This document shows positions 25,201 through 40,173 of a DNA stretch of 64,000 nucleotides, piece after piece (within the stretch, counting starts at the first letter, position 1; every line of letters begins with the position of its first letter). The notes under the pieces were generated by a model, which was given only the letters and a program-made list of their open reading frames with translations, was not told the origin of the DNA and made no database searches. The DNA is from Galerina marginata (lineage: Eukaryota > Basidiomycota > Agaricomycetes > Agaricales > Galerinaceae), in the NCBI GenBank assembly GCA_023014335.1, contig JAECYW010000023.1:1132785-1196784 (forward strand), written 5' to 3'. A program made the translations under genes and the position numbers.

Positions 25201-26019
25201 CTGCGACAGTAAATATCATCGCTTGAATAATCGGGTTCACGCCTTCCAGAATGTTGCGGTGGTGATGGTCTGTGGCAGATAAGATTAGCAAATCAGTGGT
25301 ATAGGAACTGGACTTTTGATATTACCAGTATTGTATTCCGGAAAATCTACATCAGGAGCAGTAGATTTCTTGCATTTACTTGCTGCTAATTGCCATGAAC
25401 TTTGGGCATCCTTAAGCCTTTCGACAAGAATATCCAGACGCTCCATAATGCTCTCTTTCGAAGAATGTATTTCGACATAACTGGTCTTGATTCTCTGCAA
25501 TTCTGACTTCATATTTCGTGCCATTTGCAGCTGTGCTTCCAAAGGAAACGGTTGATCAATACTAGTCGGACTACCAATGGTGTTCATCTTCGCGTCCGTT
25601 GAAGAAGAAAGTTCTCCAATTCGCTGTTCGATCGCCTTCAAGTCATCAAAATGCTTCTGCAAGGCAGCAGGATGTCGCTTCTTATGGTTGGTAGATGCTG
25701 ACTGCCCTGGGTGCACCTTCTCTGATGCACCTGAAGCGATATGTGCATCCAAATGTTCCGTATCTGATTGACGTGGTTGATTCATTGCCCAAAGTCTTCC
25801 TCCAGATTGCATCATGGGGCCTGAAGCCTTGTCTGCGAGTGACATTGAGGTGACGAAAGACTCAACCACTTCATCCGTCCTTTGGAGTTCCTGGACTCGT
25901 AAGGCTTTCCCGTGGCTTCGGTAGTCAGCCACTGCATGTTTGTCGTATGTTCTCTGGTCTACGTCCCTTCCACCAGCGATGGTACCGCACTTAAAGGAAG
26001 TACAGTGGCACTGAGGCAT
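22289..26019 (-). CDS. CACTA/Plavaka-type (Tnp2-like) transposase P2
   Basis: Minus-strand, multi-exon. The 5' exon (26019 leftwards) starts MPQCHCTSFKCGTIAGGRDV, a CxC..C zinc-binding-like head typical of the group, followed by a coiled coil. The large exon 25291-23642 holds the transposase core, including CPNPDCHHTYKP, the VPGPNEPPLNTLNHYLTPLV block, ADLPGARKIAGF, FCSVCHC and VVDAMHNLFLGLIKEHF. These are hallmarks of tnp2-family transposases of fungal CACTA elements. The 3' exons (23607-23026, then to about 22289) contain HSWWTFPFERIIGML and the VVLVVSLSR strand. Long open frames separated by plausible short introns make this the best preserved transposase of its class here. It lacks the hairpin leader seen upstream of P1 and P3. 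I could not find its terminal repeats. Confidence 0.8.
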
Positions 26020-26499
26020 TTGCTAAGATGTGTTGTGGCAATTGGACGCTGAAGCGGGCTTCCTTGAAATCGTTGAAATGTAAAGGGCTATCCCGATACA
26101 AGTTCAGCCAAGACAAGACAGTGACCCGGGGCTAGGAACAGAACGGCAGGTGCAGAGAAACAAGCTGGAGGGAGCGAAAACGAGGATTGAGCAATTAGAA
26201 TATTGTAAAGGATGACCCCGATACAAATTCAGCACGATTGCGAATACACAAGATCCTAGGTCAGTCGTCTTCATGTCTGACTTGTTTGTGTGTTGTTGTT
26301 GTTTGCCGCTTACGAAGCAAGGGATCAAACATCTGAATTTGGTGCTGAACAAATTCCTTTTTTATTTTTTGAAATTTTTATTAACATGCAACAAGTAAGC
26401 TCAGGACTAAGACGCAGGGTACCAGAGTTCGAGGATCGCGGGCTGAACAAATTCAGATGCACTTCTAAACTAATTTGTTGCAAGTGTTTTTGGGTTTTT

Positions 26500-27392
26500 A
26501 AACATATACAATGATCTCTGTAAAGCTTTCGAATGCCACCAGTTTGTGCGGTTCGTCCCGATAGAATTGAGGCCATCGATGGGTTTATCTGTTCCGATAT
26601 GGCTGGAAGAAAAAGAGAGCAACGTCGCACCACTGTCAAGGATCTTCGTTAAGCCTGAACCTTTGACGACGTTTCTTATGACGGATTCCGCTTGCTTGTC
26701 CTGCAGGCATATTATTGAGTGACCAACAGTATGTCGACGGGAGAATACGAACCTTCTCAATGAAATCAACTTCCTTTACGACTCCTTGATCCAGTTGAAG
26801 GGTGGTGGATGACTAAAAAAAATGCCAGAATAAGATAATGCGGAGATACCAACCTATACTGACCATCAGGCAAATTGTTATAGATCTCATTGTCGATAGT
26901 TTTTTCTCTTGCCGAGGAAAGTTTGGCCAGGTCAAAACATTTCGCCATCTCGCCTAAGCATCCCTTTTGATCGTTCCTTTGAGATTAAGACGAGTCAGGC
27001 CAAGGGCCATGAGTGTGCTCTTAACGGCAACGTTGTTGTCCGAGAGGCCGTCGTAGAGCTTATGGTCGTTCTCGTCAATGATCATACTGAAGAAAAGTAC
27101 GACGACCCCAAGAGCGTTGATAATGTTGCTGCGTATGTTGGGATCTTTCGATGTCTCCAGGACCTTGAAGCAAGCAGTGGTTCCGGTTGCAGACGCATCA
27201 CATTAGGCAGGATGTCAGACTTGTCCACTCGCTTTTCATCCATTTGTCGTTTCCACTTTCGCTTAATCAATTCCAGGAATACAACCTGCTCGAAAGCCGC
27301 TTGGCCAATACGGAAAATGAGCTGGCTTAGCACGAACATTTCGCCCAGGTCCTTCTCCCCGGATGCCTTGAGTGGCTTACATGGCATATCTA
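26500..27392 (-). pseudogene. Condensin complex subunit 1 (Cnd1/Ycs4) fragment, decayed
   Basis: On the minus strand, successive frames match an internal part of condensin subunit 1. The pieces are VLSQLIFRIGQAAFEQVVFL-ELIKRKWKRQMDEKR, CFKVLETSKDPNIRSNIINA with a LGVVVLFFSMIIDEN-DHKLYDGLSDNNVAVKSTLM segment, GEMAKCFDLAKL, and EIYNNLPD. After two plausible GT-AG introns come DFIEK, DKQAES and QRFRLNEDP-stop-QW. Breaks include a frameshift before GEMAKC (near 26960) and a TGA where the family has arginine (RQW). Condensin is essential, so this is surely a truncated duplicate. It is joined at about 27390 to an S-family fragment. Confidence 0.8.
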
Positions 27393-27650
27393 TAGTAAAC
27401 AATATCTTCGATTGACTGAAACGGCGGCAGAGGGAGCTCAGTTTGCGTGGAGCGATTTACCGCAATAACGACGTCCACTGAGGTGCGGAGAGGGTCATGG
27501 CTGTCGTCGTCGTGTGTCGACCACGCAATACGAGCACCATTCGAATCGTACCCCCGTTCAGCCAACGAGTCAACTACTACATCAGGTGTTGTACGAGGAG
27601 GTGGAAGAGAAGTATGTGATGTCACTGGAGGAGGCGTTGGAGGACATAAC
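27390..27650 (-). pseudogene. S-family fragment fused to the condensin fragment
   Basis: The minus strand encodes TSHTSLPPPRTTPDVVVDSL, AERGYDSNGARIAWS, NRSTQTELPLPPFQSIEDIV and YYRYAM. It is closely similar to S-C at 60335-60600 (MTSHASLPP..., SIEDIVYYRYGFAF). It breaks off at YYRY, where the condensin fragment begins. Confidence 0.75.
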
Positions 27651-28270
27651 GTCCACCCAGCGATCCATAGCCTCGGCGTCCTCGACTGCGACTGCGTCTG
27701 GGTCTAGTCCAATCGTCCTATAGCGATGAACACCTTCTCGCCACGGAAATACCCTTGGCAACAACAGTGGGTGGAAGGTGATGGGTTTGATCGAACTCGT
27801 TTGGAAAATCCTTATGGTCGTTTTTGCTTGTGCATATTTCTTGGACTTGCAACCAAAGCTGCGAGGGACAGCGGCCATTCCAGGGGGGTCTAATTCCATA
27901 AGCACGGCTTCGTGGTTCGACGTAACGTCTTGGCTCAATGCGACGTCGGTCTTCGCTGGGAAGATAAGAAGGGACTGAGCGGTGGGGCTAGGGGACGGAA
28001 TTAGGATATACTTTTGGAGATTGAATATACGACGATGCTAACAGAAATGAAAGAAGTTAAGGGCGCCAACAAATTATCAAGAGACCGCCCAAGACTTGGA
28101 GTAGAAATGAGCAAAAAGACCAAAAACAAAAGACGAAAACAGCTTACGTTCACGGGCAAGACGGTCTATATAAAGCGCCAGAAGCATTGCAAAACGGAAA
28201 ACAATCCGAGGTGGAATTTGGCAGACACAACGGGGGCTCAGGGCAAGTCGGTGAATCAAGTGGTATCGTA
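27651..28270. other. No supported gene
   Basis: Short ORFs on both strands. A plus-strand stretch at 27770-27880 reads DGFDRTRLENPYGRFCLCIF but has no recognised relative. In the M-then-S layout an M gene would be expected about here (plus strand); none is recognisable. Confidence 0.35.
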
Positions 28271-28277
28271 GTCGAGC

Positions 28278-28616
28278 CAGTCCTCATGGCAATCCTGGAC
28301 CATCGGCGGCGGCGTGTATTGTTCATGCGATAGTCCTCAGAGCGATCTGAAGGACCATGGGCGGCATCGTGGAGTTTTGAGGGCCGTGTTTATGCGATAG
28401 TCCTCAGAGCAATCTGTAGGACCATCGGCGGCGTCGTGGAGTGTAGAGGCCTTCTTCATGCGACAATCCTCAGAGCGATCTGTAGGACCGTCGCGAGTGG
28501 AGCTTCGAGTACCGTCGGCGTTGCGCAGAGCAGTGGGCGTCGTGGAGGACAGTGAGCCAGTGGTTTGGTGAGAGAGGACCTCAAGCGACAGTCCTCAGAG
28601 CAATCTGTAGGACCGT
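28278..28616. repeat. Hairpin array, GTCCT/AGGAC arm class (unit D)
   Basis: Palindromes at 28333-28355, 28400-28422, 28466-28488 and 28591-28613 with GTCCT/AGGAC arms around core CAGAGCNATCTG, plus a divergent one near 28278-28301. They are separated by GTCGTGGAG-type spacers. These are the same class as unit B, in mirror orientation relative to the downstream gene. Confidence 0.8.
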
Positions 28617-28796
28617 CGCTGTCTTCGTGAGTTGAGTACTGGTGAGTGCCATCTAACTTGGGCGAAATAATTCCAAGGCCGCCAATGTTTGGCACGACCA
28701 TCTCTTCATCACAAATTACAAACAAACAAACGCGCCCCAAGTTTCAACTCTTAAGTCTCTAGCCACCAAGTCCAACCACCAACAACCCGCCTCAAA

Positions 28797-29241
28797 GTAA
28801 GTACCGTCGCCTGCCCTTTTTCTTTTACTGACGACTTTCTTCATTTCAGCCTCCTATAACTTCTCGCCGTCCGTCCGCCGTCCTTCCCATCTGGAGTGTT
28901 GCTGACAGCCACATCGCCCTCTCTTTTGTGTTGGTACACACTGAGATCGCGCTTCGCCAACGCCTGCCGCCCTCTCTTTCCCATCTGGAGTGTTGCCGAC
29001 AGCCCCATCGCCCTCTCTTTTGTGTTAGAACACACTGAGATCGCGCTTCGCCAGCTGCCTGCCGCCCTCTCTTTTGTGTTTGTACACACTGAGATCGCGT
29101 TGGCCGTGTTTCAACCTTTGGAGACTTCCCTGCCGCCCTCTCTTTTGTGTTTGGACACACTGAGATCGCGTTTCAAGCATCGCCTGTTGGCCCAGCTCGA
29201 TCTTCTACGCGCCGAACTTTCTGCTACTGCTCCAGTCCACC
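28797..29241 (+). promoter_or_regulatory. Hairpin leader D with 5'-UTR intron, upstream of S-D
   Basis: A 5'-UTR intron 28797-28849 (GTAAGTACC to TTTCAG) is followed by a leader exon containing four hairpins: 28920-28946, 29014-29040, 29068-29094 and 29139-29165. Each has TCTC/GAGA outer arms and a TGTGT/ACACA (or GTGT/ACAC) inner collar around a 4-nt loop that varies between copies. The S-D start codon is at 29242. A TGTTTGGCACGACC motif lies upstream (28685-28698) and is shared with unit B. Confidence 0.75.
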
Positions 29242-29469
29242 ATGTGTAAGTATACCACGATCATTTTGTTCAGTGACACCGTCTTATAACCTTTTTTCAG
29301 CCTTCTACGATGAAGCCAAGCCTCTGGAATACTATCACCTGTATTCCTGTCGCTCTGCTGATTTTTTTGTCGAGGATGATCGGTACACGTCCCCCACGAC
29401 GGATGCCCTCAGGTTGCCCCTCCCTCCTCGCGACCCACTTGCCCAGGGAGGACTTATCACTCCCCCACC

Positions 29470-29935
29470 TTTTCCATACGGATTCCATGGATCCACACAG
29501 ATCCACATGGAATCCATGGAATCCATACTGGTCCATGACCATTTTATTTTGGCAGAGAACACAGCCAAATTGGGAATTTTTTCCACGGATTTTCCATGGA
29601 TTTTTCCATGGAATTGTTGAATTTTGTGGTTTCCATGGACTTTTTCGAAGGATTCCACGGACATTCCATGGACAATCCACAGAATAAATATAAATTTAAT
29701 TTCCATTGATTTTCCACACCCATGTCCACGGATTCCACGGAATGTCCACAGAATTTCCACAGAATAAATATTTAATTTCCATGCATTTTCCACAACAATG
29801 TCCACAGATTCCACGGAAAATCCATGGAAATTCCATGGAATAAATATAAATTTAAATTCCATGAATTTTCCACATGAATTCCATGGATTACTAATAATTT
29901 ATCCATGGAATCCACGTGGAAATGTCCCCAATTAA
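29470..29935. repeat. Left subterminal repeat zone of the KDZ-type element
   Basis: Dozens of short variants of TTCCATGGA, TCCACGGA and TCCACAGAA in both orientations. Many are palindromic, and they alternate with TAAATATAAATTTAA blocks. The mirror zone is at 35800-36230. These are probably transposase binding sites. Confidence 0.8.
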
Positions 29936-29950
29936 TTATTTAGTGGCCTT

Positions 29951-30032
29951 AAAAAAAAGTGCACACAGGGAGAATTGAACCCACAGCCTCGGGCCGAAAA
30001 GACGGTGCGCCAAACCGTTGAGCCACGGAGCC
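29951..30032 (-). tRNA. tRNA-like Pol III unit inside the KDZ-type element
   Basis: On the minus strand, 30032-29961 has a box A (TGGCTCAACGG) and a box B (GGTTCAATTCT) at tRNA-like spacing, and then a run of eight T (29958-29951), a good Pol III terminator. The D-arm and T-arm can pair. The acceptor ends pair poorly and the anticodon arm is short with a TTT-containing loop. It is more likely a tRNA-derived pseudogene or SINE-like promoter than a working tRNA. It is conserved in the second element copy. Confidence 0.6.
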
Positions 30033-30220
30033 GATATATATGTTGGAAATTATAACTTACATATACGGATTTGGATCACGTGACGTTTCCCGCGCTACCT
30101 GCCAACAAACGTTGGCATCCTTTCTTCCTCGTTCCCACCCATTCCAACCACCCATCGCCACCTCCACCGCCATCGACATCCATCCGCCCCATCTCCGCCC
30201 CATCCATTTCCGCTGCCGCC

Positions 30221-33203
<2,983 letters not shown>

Positions 33204-33262
33204 TTTTTTGTTGTCATGTTCTATCTCTTTGCTCTCAGCTTGATATTTTTAAAATTTGTTGT

Positions 33263-35665
33263 ATGTCAAATAGTGCTGTCTATGGGTTTCTATCTATGCT
33301 TGTGTCGCCTGTCTATGCTTTGATGTTTCTCCAAACTTTGATAATGCGCTGTACCCTGCATATGCCATACCTGATCTGGTTGATCTTCATGATGCTATTC
33401 CTGCCAAGAGTTGCAGCTTCACCAGAGCAAGCACAATTCCCAGATATCACATTCAAGGCATTCTCTGCCTTTATCCAAGACACTTTCAGTTCCAAAGTTA
33501 CATTGGCAACTGTTCTACTTCTGTTATTTACAATGACAGATAATCCAGATCTACTGAGTCTTCATGCTCGCCAACAACATCCCAAATGTAAAGGGGAGAA
33601 CAAAAAAGAATTGTCAGCATGGATCAAATCTTTATCATCTGCGGTGATTGAACGACTTGGGAAGACAAAAAGCAAAAGGCTATTCAAGAAAAAGGAATCC
33701 ACCAATAACAAAGCAGAATCAGTAGCATTCAAACTTGATCGGATGGCCAAGCTGTTAAATTTGACTCCATATAACGACCAGGGCAAATTTATTGCAAAGT
33801 TGAAACCAGTTTCACGTGAAGAAATTCAACCAGTTCTTGTTATTTGTCCAAGTAGTATGGAATGTGAAGATATGGAATGTGAAGATCGTGGGATATTACT
33901 GTCAACAAAAGCAAGAGATATACCCAGGGTTACTCTAATAAAAGGAACACAAGTGCACAAGAATGTGATTGTTTTAGGAGGAAACTGTAAAAAGTGTAAA
34001 GCAACCTATCAAGCTGATCATGATCGAGTGGTCAAAAACGTAGTCAGTCCAACCAGAGTTTACGTCAATTCTGCCAAGTATCTCAAAATTGGACAGACAA
34101 CATGGGTAGATCGAACATTCGCAGGTGCTATTTTAAATGGAATGTACAGCTTTCATGCATCAGCTTCGGCTTATACAGAATTCTGGAATAACAGTTATGG
34201 CATCATTGATGGAGAAACTGTTGCCAAAATTACTCGGCGTCAAGTTTGGCAGGCTTTTATTCAAGAATCAATCAGAATGGTTGCTTCAGAATCTAAAGTC
34301 AATCTAGAAATGCCAGATGGGCTATCAATCAGTGATAAAACAAAGCAGGCATTTTATAAATTGGGAAACAATGGTATTTTTGCACTTGCCACAGGACATG
34401 CTTGTGCAGAATGCACTCAACCATTTAAAGATGCATCAGATTTAAATCTAAATTTAAATATTGATGATGCTGCAATTGTTGGACACGATGAAAACCGAAC
34501 TGTACCTCCATTGCCTGACAGGAATAGGGCTGAACCATTGAACTCGGATGAACCCCAAATCCAAGTTCCTATTGTTGATAATACAATAGACAATCAAATT
34601 CCAATGCCAGCAGAACCAAGTCAAGTTAATGATTCTATGGATGTAGATCAGCCATCTCAAAGAGATGTTACAATGGACATCCTTGATGGCATTGTTATGG
34701 GGCCCCAAATGTGTGCAGCTGATAATTGTATCGGAGAACTTAAAAATCATCGTGGTGGTGTATTCTGTGAATATCATGAACTGGAGTATGGTGCAAAATG
34801 TCGAATGCGTGACTGTCAAAATGATAAAATCAACCCAACTCAGGCATGTCAAGATCATCAAGCTGTATGGAGGAAACATTTATATGAGCATAGCCGTGTA
34901 AATCTCTCTGGAGTAAAGCGGATGTTACAGCGTCCAAATGAAACTGAGGATTGGCAAACTGCAACTCGAGGCACTGGTGTTCAAGCCCATGATGAAAATC
35001 CACCTCCAAAACGGGATCGATCACACTTTTTTAGTCCTGCACGCTTCTACTGTGTTGAAACAATGTGCAAGCCATGTGGTGTTGTTGTTGCATGGACTAA
35101 ATTTGCAAGAGCAGAGTCAGAAACAAACATTTTAAAGTTCTTGGAAACAGTATATCCCACTGAGGAGTCCCGACCACAGTATATCTGTATCGATAAAGCT
35201 TGCAGAGTCCTGAGAACAAGTATTGCCAATGGTTCTTGGTTACGCTGGAGAAATACTAGCCGGTTCATTGTTGACTCATACCATTACATCAATCATCGAG
35301 TCAAGGATCTTTTATGTCGCACTTGGTGTAATCCAGCACCATTAAATGGCTCAGCACCAAATCTAGTTGTAATTGAAGAGGATAAAAATGGAGTCCCTCG
35401 GCGCAAACGTGCTTTTAATACCCAAGTAAGTTTTATTTCAATTATAACTCAAAATAATTAAATAAACTAACTTTGATTTAAGGTATGTGAACAACTGAAC
35501 TCCTGGCTTGGTGGCTATGATTCAATCCTCAAGCGCATGACAATCAGTAACTTCAACTGGTTTTTGCACACAATGCTGTTCTTGCATACAAAACGAGTAA
35601 TACAAAAAGCTGGAAGGAAAGGAACAAATGAGGATGAATTTGATGATATGGATGAAGAAGAGTAA
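33263..35665 (+). CDS. KDZ-family transposase-like protein with CxC5/CxC6 cysteine clusters
   Basis: Two exons, 33263-35425 and 35483-35665, total 2,346 nt (781 aa). After a hydrophobic N-terminal part comes a CxC5-like region: CEDMECEDRGILLS, NCKKCKATYQADH, RVYVNSAKYLKIGQTTWVDR, FHASASAYTEFWN. A CxC6-like cluster follows (ADNCIGELKNHRGGVFCEYH, CRMRDCQNDK, CQDHQ). The C-terminal transposase-like block has RFYCVETMCKPCGVVVAW, YICIDKACRVLRT, RFIVDSYHYINHR, CRTWCNP, and in the last exon VCEQLNSWLGGYDSILK. The D and E residues in these motifs are candidate catalytic positions. KDZ transposases with such CxC modules are expanded in agaricomycetes and associated with TET/JBP genes. No such oxygenase is visible here. 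Confidence 0.85.
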
Positions 35666-35799
35666 AGTACTCATTGATATACCTATTGCTTATGATGTGT
35701 ATTTTTTTTACAAGTAGTACTGAATGAAAAACAATTTGAATGATTTATCTCATATTAAAATTATTTATAACATCTACTAATATTGAATTTTCCTAGAAT

Positions 35800-36230
35800 T
35801 TCATCCAGAGTCCATATGGAATCCATTCAAAATCCATGGATTTTGTCTGTGGACTACACATGGACAGAGAAAAAACACATAGAGTTGTAAAATTAAGTAA
35901 TAAAGTCCATATGGATTCCACAGAATTGTCCATGGAATCCACATATTTTTTTTGGGTGGGAACTTATGAATTTATAATCATTTGTGAAATCCATGGACTG
36001 TCCATGGATTTCCATGAGATTTCATAATATCCATAACACTGTTTCACTGAATCCACGGACAGTCCATGGAATCAAAATGAGATTCCATAACATCCATAAC
36101 ATTGTCCGTGGAATTATTCTGAATCCATGGAATCCATAGAGTCCACATAACATCCATAACACTGTCCATGGAATTATTGTGAATCCATGGAATCCATGCA
36201 GTCCATACGGATAAGGTGGGGGACTGTAAA
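35800..36230. repeat. Right subterminal repeat zone of the KDZ-type element
   Basis: The mirror of the left zone: repeated TCCATGGAATCCAT, ACATCCATAACA and TGTCCATGGAAT blocks up to the right terminal repeat. The downstream S-D frame is open through part of this zone only by chance. Confidence 0.75.
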
Positions 36231-39200
36231 GTACACTGCCCAGGAGCCTCGTCCTGTCAACATGTGCTTTCACTATTGGGCTGACGACAGATATCCGTAC
36301 CTCCCTTTCGTTCCCAAATCGCCCTTCATTGGTCCCCTTATGTCGCGATTCGCAAACTTTGATTCTCACAGGCTCGTGAAAGGTAGCGTCGGATGGCACC
36401 TCCCGCACGACACCGGGAAGGAGTGGAAAGTATTCGAGCGAACGTTATACTCCACGGCCGATGCTCTCCTGACACTTTTCAAGGAGCAGCATCCTGAGAT
36501 TAAATGCTTGTGGACCCCCCCAAAGAAGCCTAGTGCGTACGGGTACTTTGACACGCAGAAAACTGAGGAGGCTGCCTTGGCTGTGGCCAAGGACTCAATT
36601 GCTGGATTTGTCCTGTACATGGCCTACACCTCTTTTTTGATCGGCCTACTTCAGGCTTGTGGAAATTCTTGGGCCCCTCAAACCGTCGCCGACTTGCTCG
36701 AAGCTTCCAAGTCGAAGCCTCATCCCGCGTGGGCAGCAGAACTCGAAGAGTCCGGGGTTGGAGTATTCGATCATACCGTCGCTCGTAATGGAGCCATCAT
36801 TGATATCCCTCAATGCCGATGGCGCAATTTGATTCCTTACATGATCAAACTGAAACTTCCTCTATACTTTTACTGGGGCACCAAACCCTTCGCCAATGTT
36901 GCTGGCACCTGGGCTTCCCACTTCAAACCGAATCCAACTGTTAGAGATCCACGTGCACCACTGCCTCCAGTGCCTCCACCACCGGTAATACCACCAGGAT
37001 TCCCACCAGTTGAACCTCATAGTGGCCAGAAGCCGGGTGAAACCATGGAGGCTTTCTTTGCTAGGCGGGCTGCTGAAGCCAAGAAAATCGAGGCGACAGA
37101 AACGATCCAAGCCAAGCGGAGTCGTATAGCACGCCAAACTCAGAATCTGAAGAAGGAAACCCCGTCGAGAAAGGGTCCCAGGGCCTATAGATGGGTCAGA
37201 ATAGGCACGGAGCGCTTTCGCATAAGACAAGCAATCCTTCGCAATAAGATTGGGCTTGTCTGGGAAGACTACTCGTCAAGAGAAATCAAGTATAACTCAT
37301 TCGAAGACGAGTTTGACTTATGTTCTGACTTTGAGGAACCAGTTGAGTCACAGTCCGACTCTGACGACAATTCAGATATTTTCGGACCTTGCTCGTCGCG
37401 TCGTCGGAAGCCATCACCTTGTTGTCGACCTTCGCCTGCTCGCGAGCCATCGCCTCTTCGTCAGCCTTCGCCTGCTCGCAAGCTGTCGCCTGGTCGTCGG
37501 CCTTCGCCCGCTCACAACCAGTCGTCCCTTCGTCAGCCTCCTCGCGAGCCACCACCTCTTCTTCAGCCCTCGCTTCCTTGCCAGCCTTCTCCCTGCCAGC
37601 CTTCTCCCCCTCGCCAGTCTTCTCCCCCTCGCCAGCCTTCTCCTCCTCGCCAGCCGTCGCCTCCTCCTCGCCAGTTGTCGCCCATTTGCCAGCCTTCTCC
37701 TCGCAGGTCTCCTCCTCCCGACCCTTCACTTCCTCGTGAGCTGTCCCCTCCTCGCCAGATACCTCGTCAACTCTCCTCCCCCCCTCAGCCTAATCTGCTG
37801 CAATTGCTGTCTTCGCCAGTTGGGCGTGGACGACTTCCTGTAGTGGAAGACGACGACGACAAGATGGATACTGGGGACAGTGCCCCAGACGCTGAGATGC
37901 TGGACGAGGAGATGGACACTGGGGATGAAGACTTAGACTCAGACGACGAGACGCCGGTAATAGTGAGGCAGAGTCATAAGGAGGACGTCGAGATGGAATC
38001 TGATGAATTGTTTGAACTTTCAAAGCAAGATATCCTGAATCGCCTTCCCATCGTCGAACTCGAGGAGCGTCCGCCAGAGGATGAATTTATAGAGGACTTA
38101 GTGTATTACCGCTATGGGTACTCCTACGATAGCACGGACTACACGGGCAAAGTGATACCGGTGGTCATCAAGAATTGGACGACAGCGTGCCGTGCCGTGG
38201 GTGGCCAGCACCTGGATTCAGGGTCTCGGCGAAACAGGCAAAGCATCCAAGACTTCCTTAACTTGCTGAGCACTGCCAAGACCCCATTTCACGAAATCCC
38301 TCCTCACTATTGGGATATTAATCCAGCAAATTTTGAGTCGATTGGTAAAACTCTCAGCTCTCATTTTCGCCTCCAGGTAGTTCGCCTTGACCAAAAGGTT
38401 CACTGCCTGCTTCATCCTCGCAGGCTTGAACCCAAGAAGTGCCCTCCTTGGATTCTTGCGGTATCACCACAGATTGCCCTTGAATGTGTACGTCGGGGAT
38501 TTGGCCCTGATCCGTATGAGGTGGCTGAATACCTTGTGGTCCATGGGATAGAATTCCGCACTCTTCAGCGATTGGCATCGAGACCTCCTTGTCCGAGAAT
38601 TTCTTCTTGGAGAAGCCCACTTGGAAAGCGTCCAGCTGACTACAAGTATGATGCGGCAGACTATGCGCATTATGCTGATGTCAGGGACAGATATTTTGAT
38701 AGTCGCTGCAATGCCCGTCGTGCCCTCTCCAGTGGTGGTGTCATTGCACGTCTCGCTAGAGAAGTCATCCCTATCTCTGCTATCCTTGCTGGCCCTTCTC
38801 AGGATGCGCTTCAGGGCAATCAAGATGTTTTTCTCTGTGGCGAGTTTGGCAACGAGATCTATGTGGATGACAGCTTATCCCTGGAGGTTAGAGACTTCCT
38901 CGTTGGAACCTATGAGCAAGCTACTGGAACAAGAAGTGTGATTTTCAGGTTTTTCTTTTTTTGTTGTTATTCACCACCTTTTCTTTAGATCAAGTCGGTT
39001 ACTACTCCTGGTTCCCAGCCGAGCAAGCCTGGCTTGTCTCAGGCCTCAATGTAGGACATTGGAATCCTGAATGTGAATCTTGGTTTACTCGTCGGCTTAA
39101 GCAGGCCACGAGCGCATCTCGTCAACCACTTGCGAGACTCAAATGGCGAAAAAAAATCAAATTCACTGGAGCTGCCCCCCAGCTTGTACGTCAAATGAAC

Positions 39201-39431
39201 CATGCCATCGTCGATTTCCTCCAGTACTCCCCATCCACTTTTCTTCGAAATTGATTGCATGATCTGCTGGCCTCTTGCGCCTCCCCCGTGTACATTATTT
39301 TACGCCAACGCTACTCCCAGCAACTTAGATATCTTATGAAGGTTTTAATCTAGTCACTCTGTATATATTATATTTCTTGTAATATGTAAACCTTCCTTCT
39401 TGCTATTCCTGAGTGTCCCCAAAATGCGCGA

Positions 39432-39560
39432 TTGGTGGGTGATGAGTGGGCATTGAGTGGGTGCATTCTGGAAAGGAACTTTATATTTGGAATGAAATTC
39501 ACTGTGTAAGGAAACTTTCCAAGATCCTTTTCACTTAAAATAGAGATTTTTCATTCAGGA
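39432..39560. repeat. Short dispersed repeat (copy 2)
   Basis: Inverted copy of 12478-12608, lying just downstream of S-D. It has the same internal TGGAAAG/CTTTCCA foldback. Confidence 0.6.
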
Positions 39561-39564
39561 TTTA

Positions 39565-40150
39565 GGATTCAGGTTGCTGGTGACAGCTGGTCTGCCACTC
39601 TTGTTGTACATTACAGGGATTCTTAATCACAAACCTATTTGTTGCCTTGCCACACCTGCTACAGACTCTGGGATTAGTTGGCTGCCACACCTGTCTTACA
39701 TTAATATTTAGGATGACCATATTGGTCTCAGACCTGCCCACTGGTCTGCTACACCCAGTCTATTATTTTGACCCTGCTGGTTGGTCTGCCATACCAGCCA
39801 AACATTAGAGGGCTTGTTGCTCTTAGATCTTTTGGTTGGCTCACCATGCCCACTTTATATTTCAGAATTCACTGCTCTCTGCTAATTTCAACAGCCTGCT
39901 ACACTCATTACATACTCACAACTTCATTGCTTCATGCCCGCTCATGAGTCATTGCTGCTTTACATTTATGGGTTTATTGGTGTCAGACCTATTTGTTGGC
40001 TTGCTATACCTGTTTGCATACAGGGGTTGGCCCAAGACCCTTTCCATTGGGCCTACCACATTTCAGAGTTTGTTGATTTCCCTATTTTATTTATTTTATC
40101 TCTGTTCATTGGTCAATCAATTTACTGGGGCTCTTTGATCAACCCTGAGT
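39565..40150. repeat. Degenerate tandem repeat downstream of S-D
   Basis: Eight or so diverged units of about 60-75 bp around the phrase TTGGTCTGCCACACC, usually followed by an ACATTA or ATTTAGG block. No coding content is recognised. Confidence 0.6.
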
Positions 40151-40173
40151 TTATCAGTGCTTGCTACTAAGTA

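Noticed and set aside
28278..28613. CRISPR-like array from regularly repeated palindromes
   Set aside because: Eukaryotic context, no constant repeat with unique equal-length spacers, no cas genes; the palindromes vary in core and spacing.
29961..30032. A functional tRNA-Lys gene
   Set aside because: The loop contains TTT, but the acceptor stem pairs poorly and the anticodon arm is too short; tRNA-like is the safest call.
37286..37729. Minus-strand acidic ORF opposite the S-D proline/serine region
   Set aside because: It is a composition shadow of the S-D low-complexity region, whose plus-strand frame is part of a long conserved gene.
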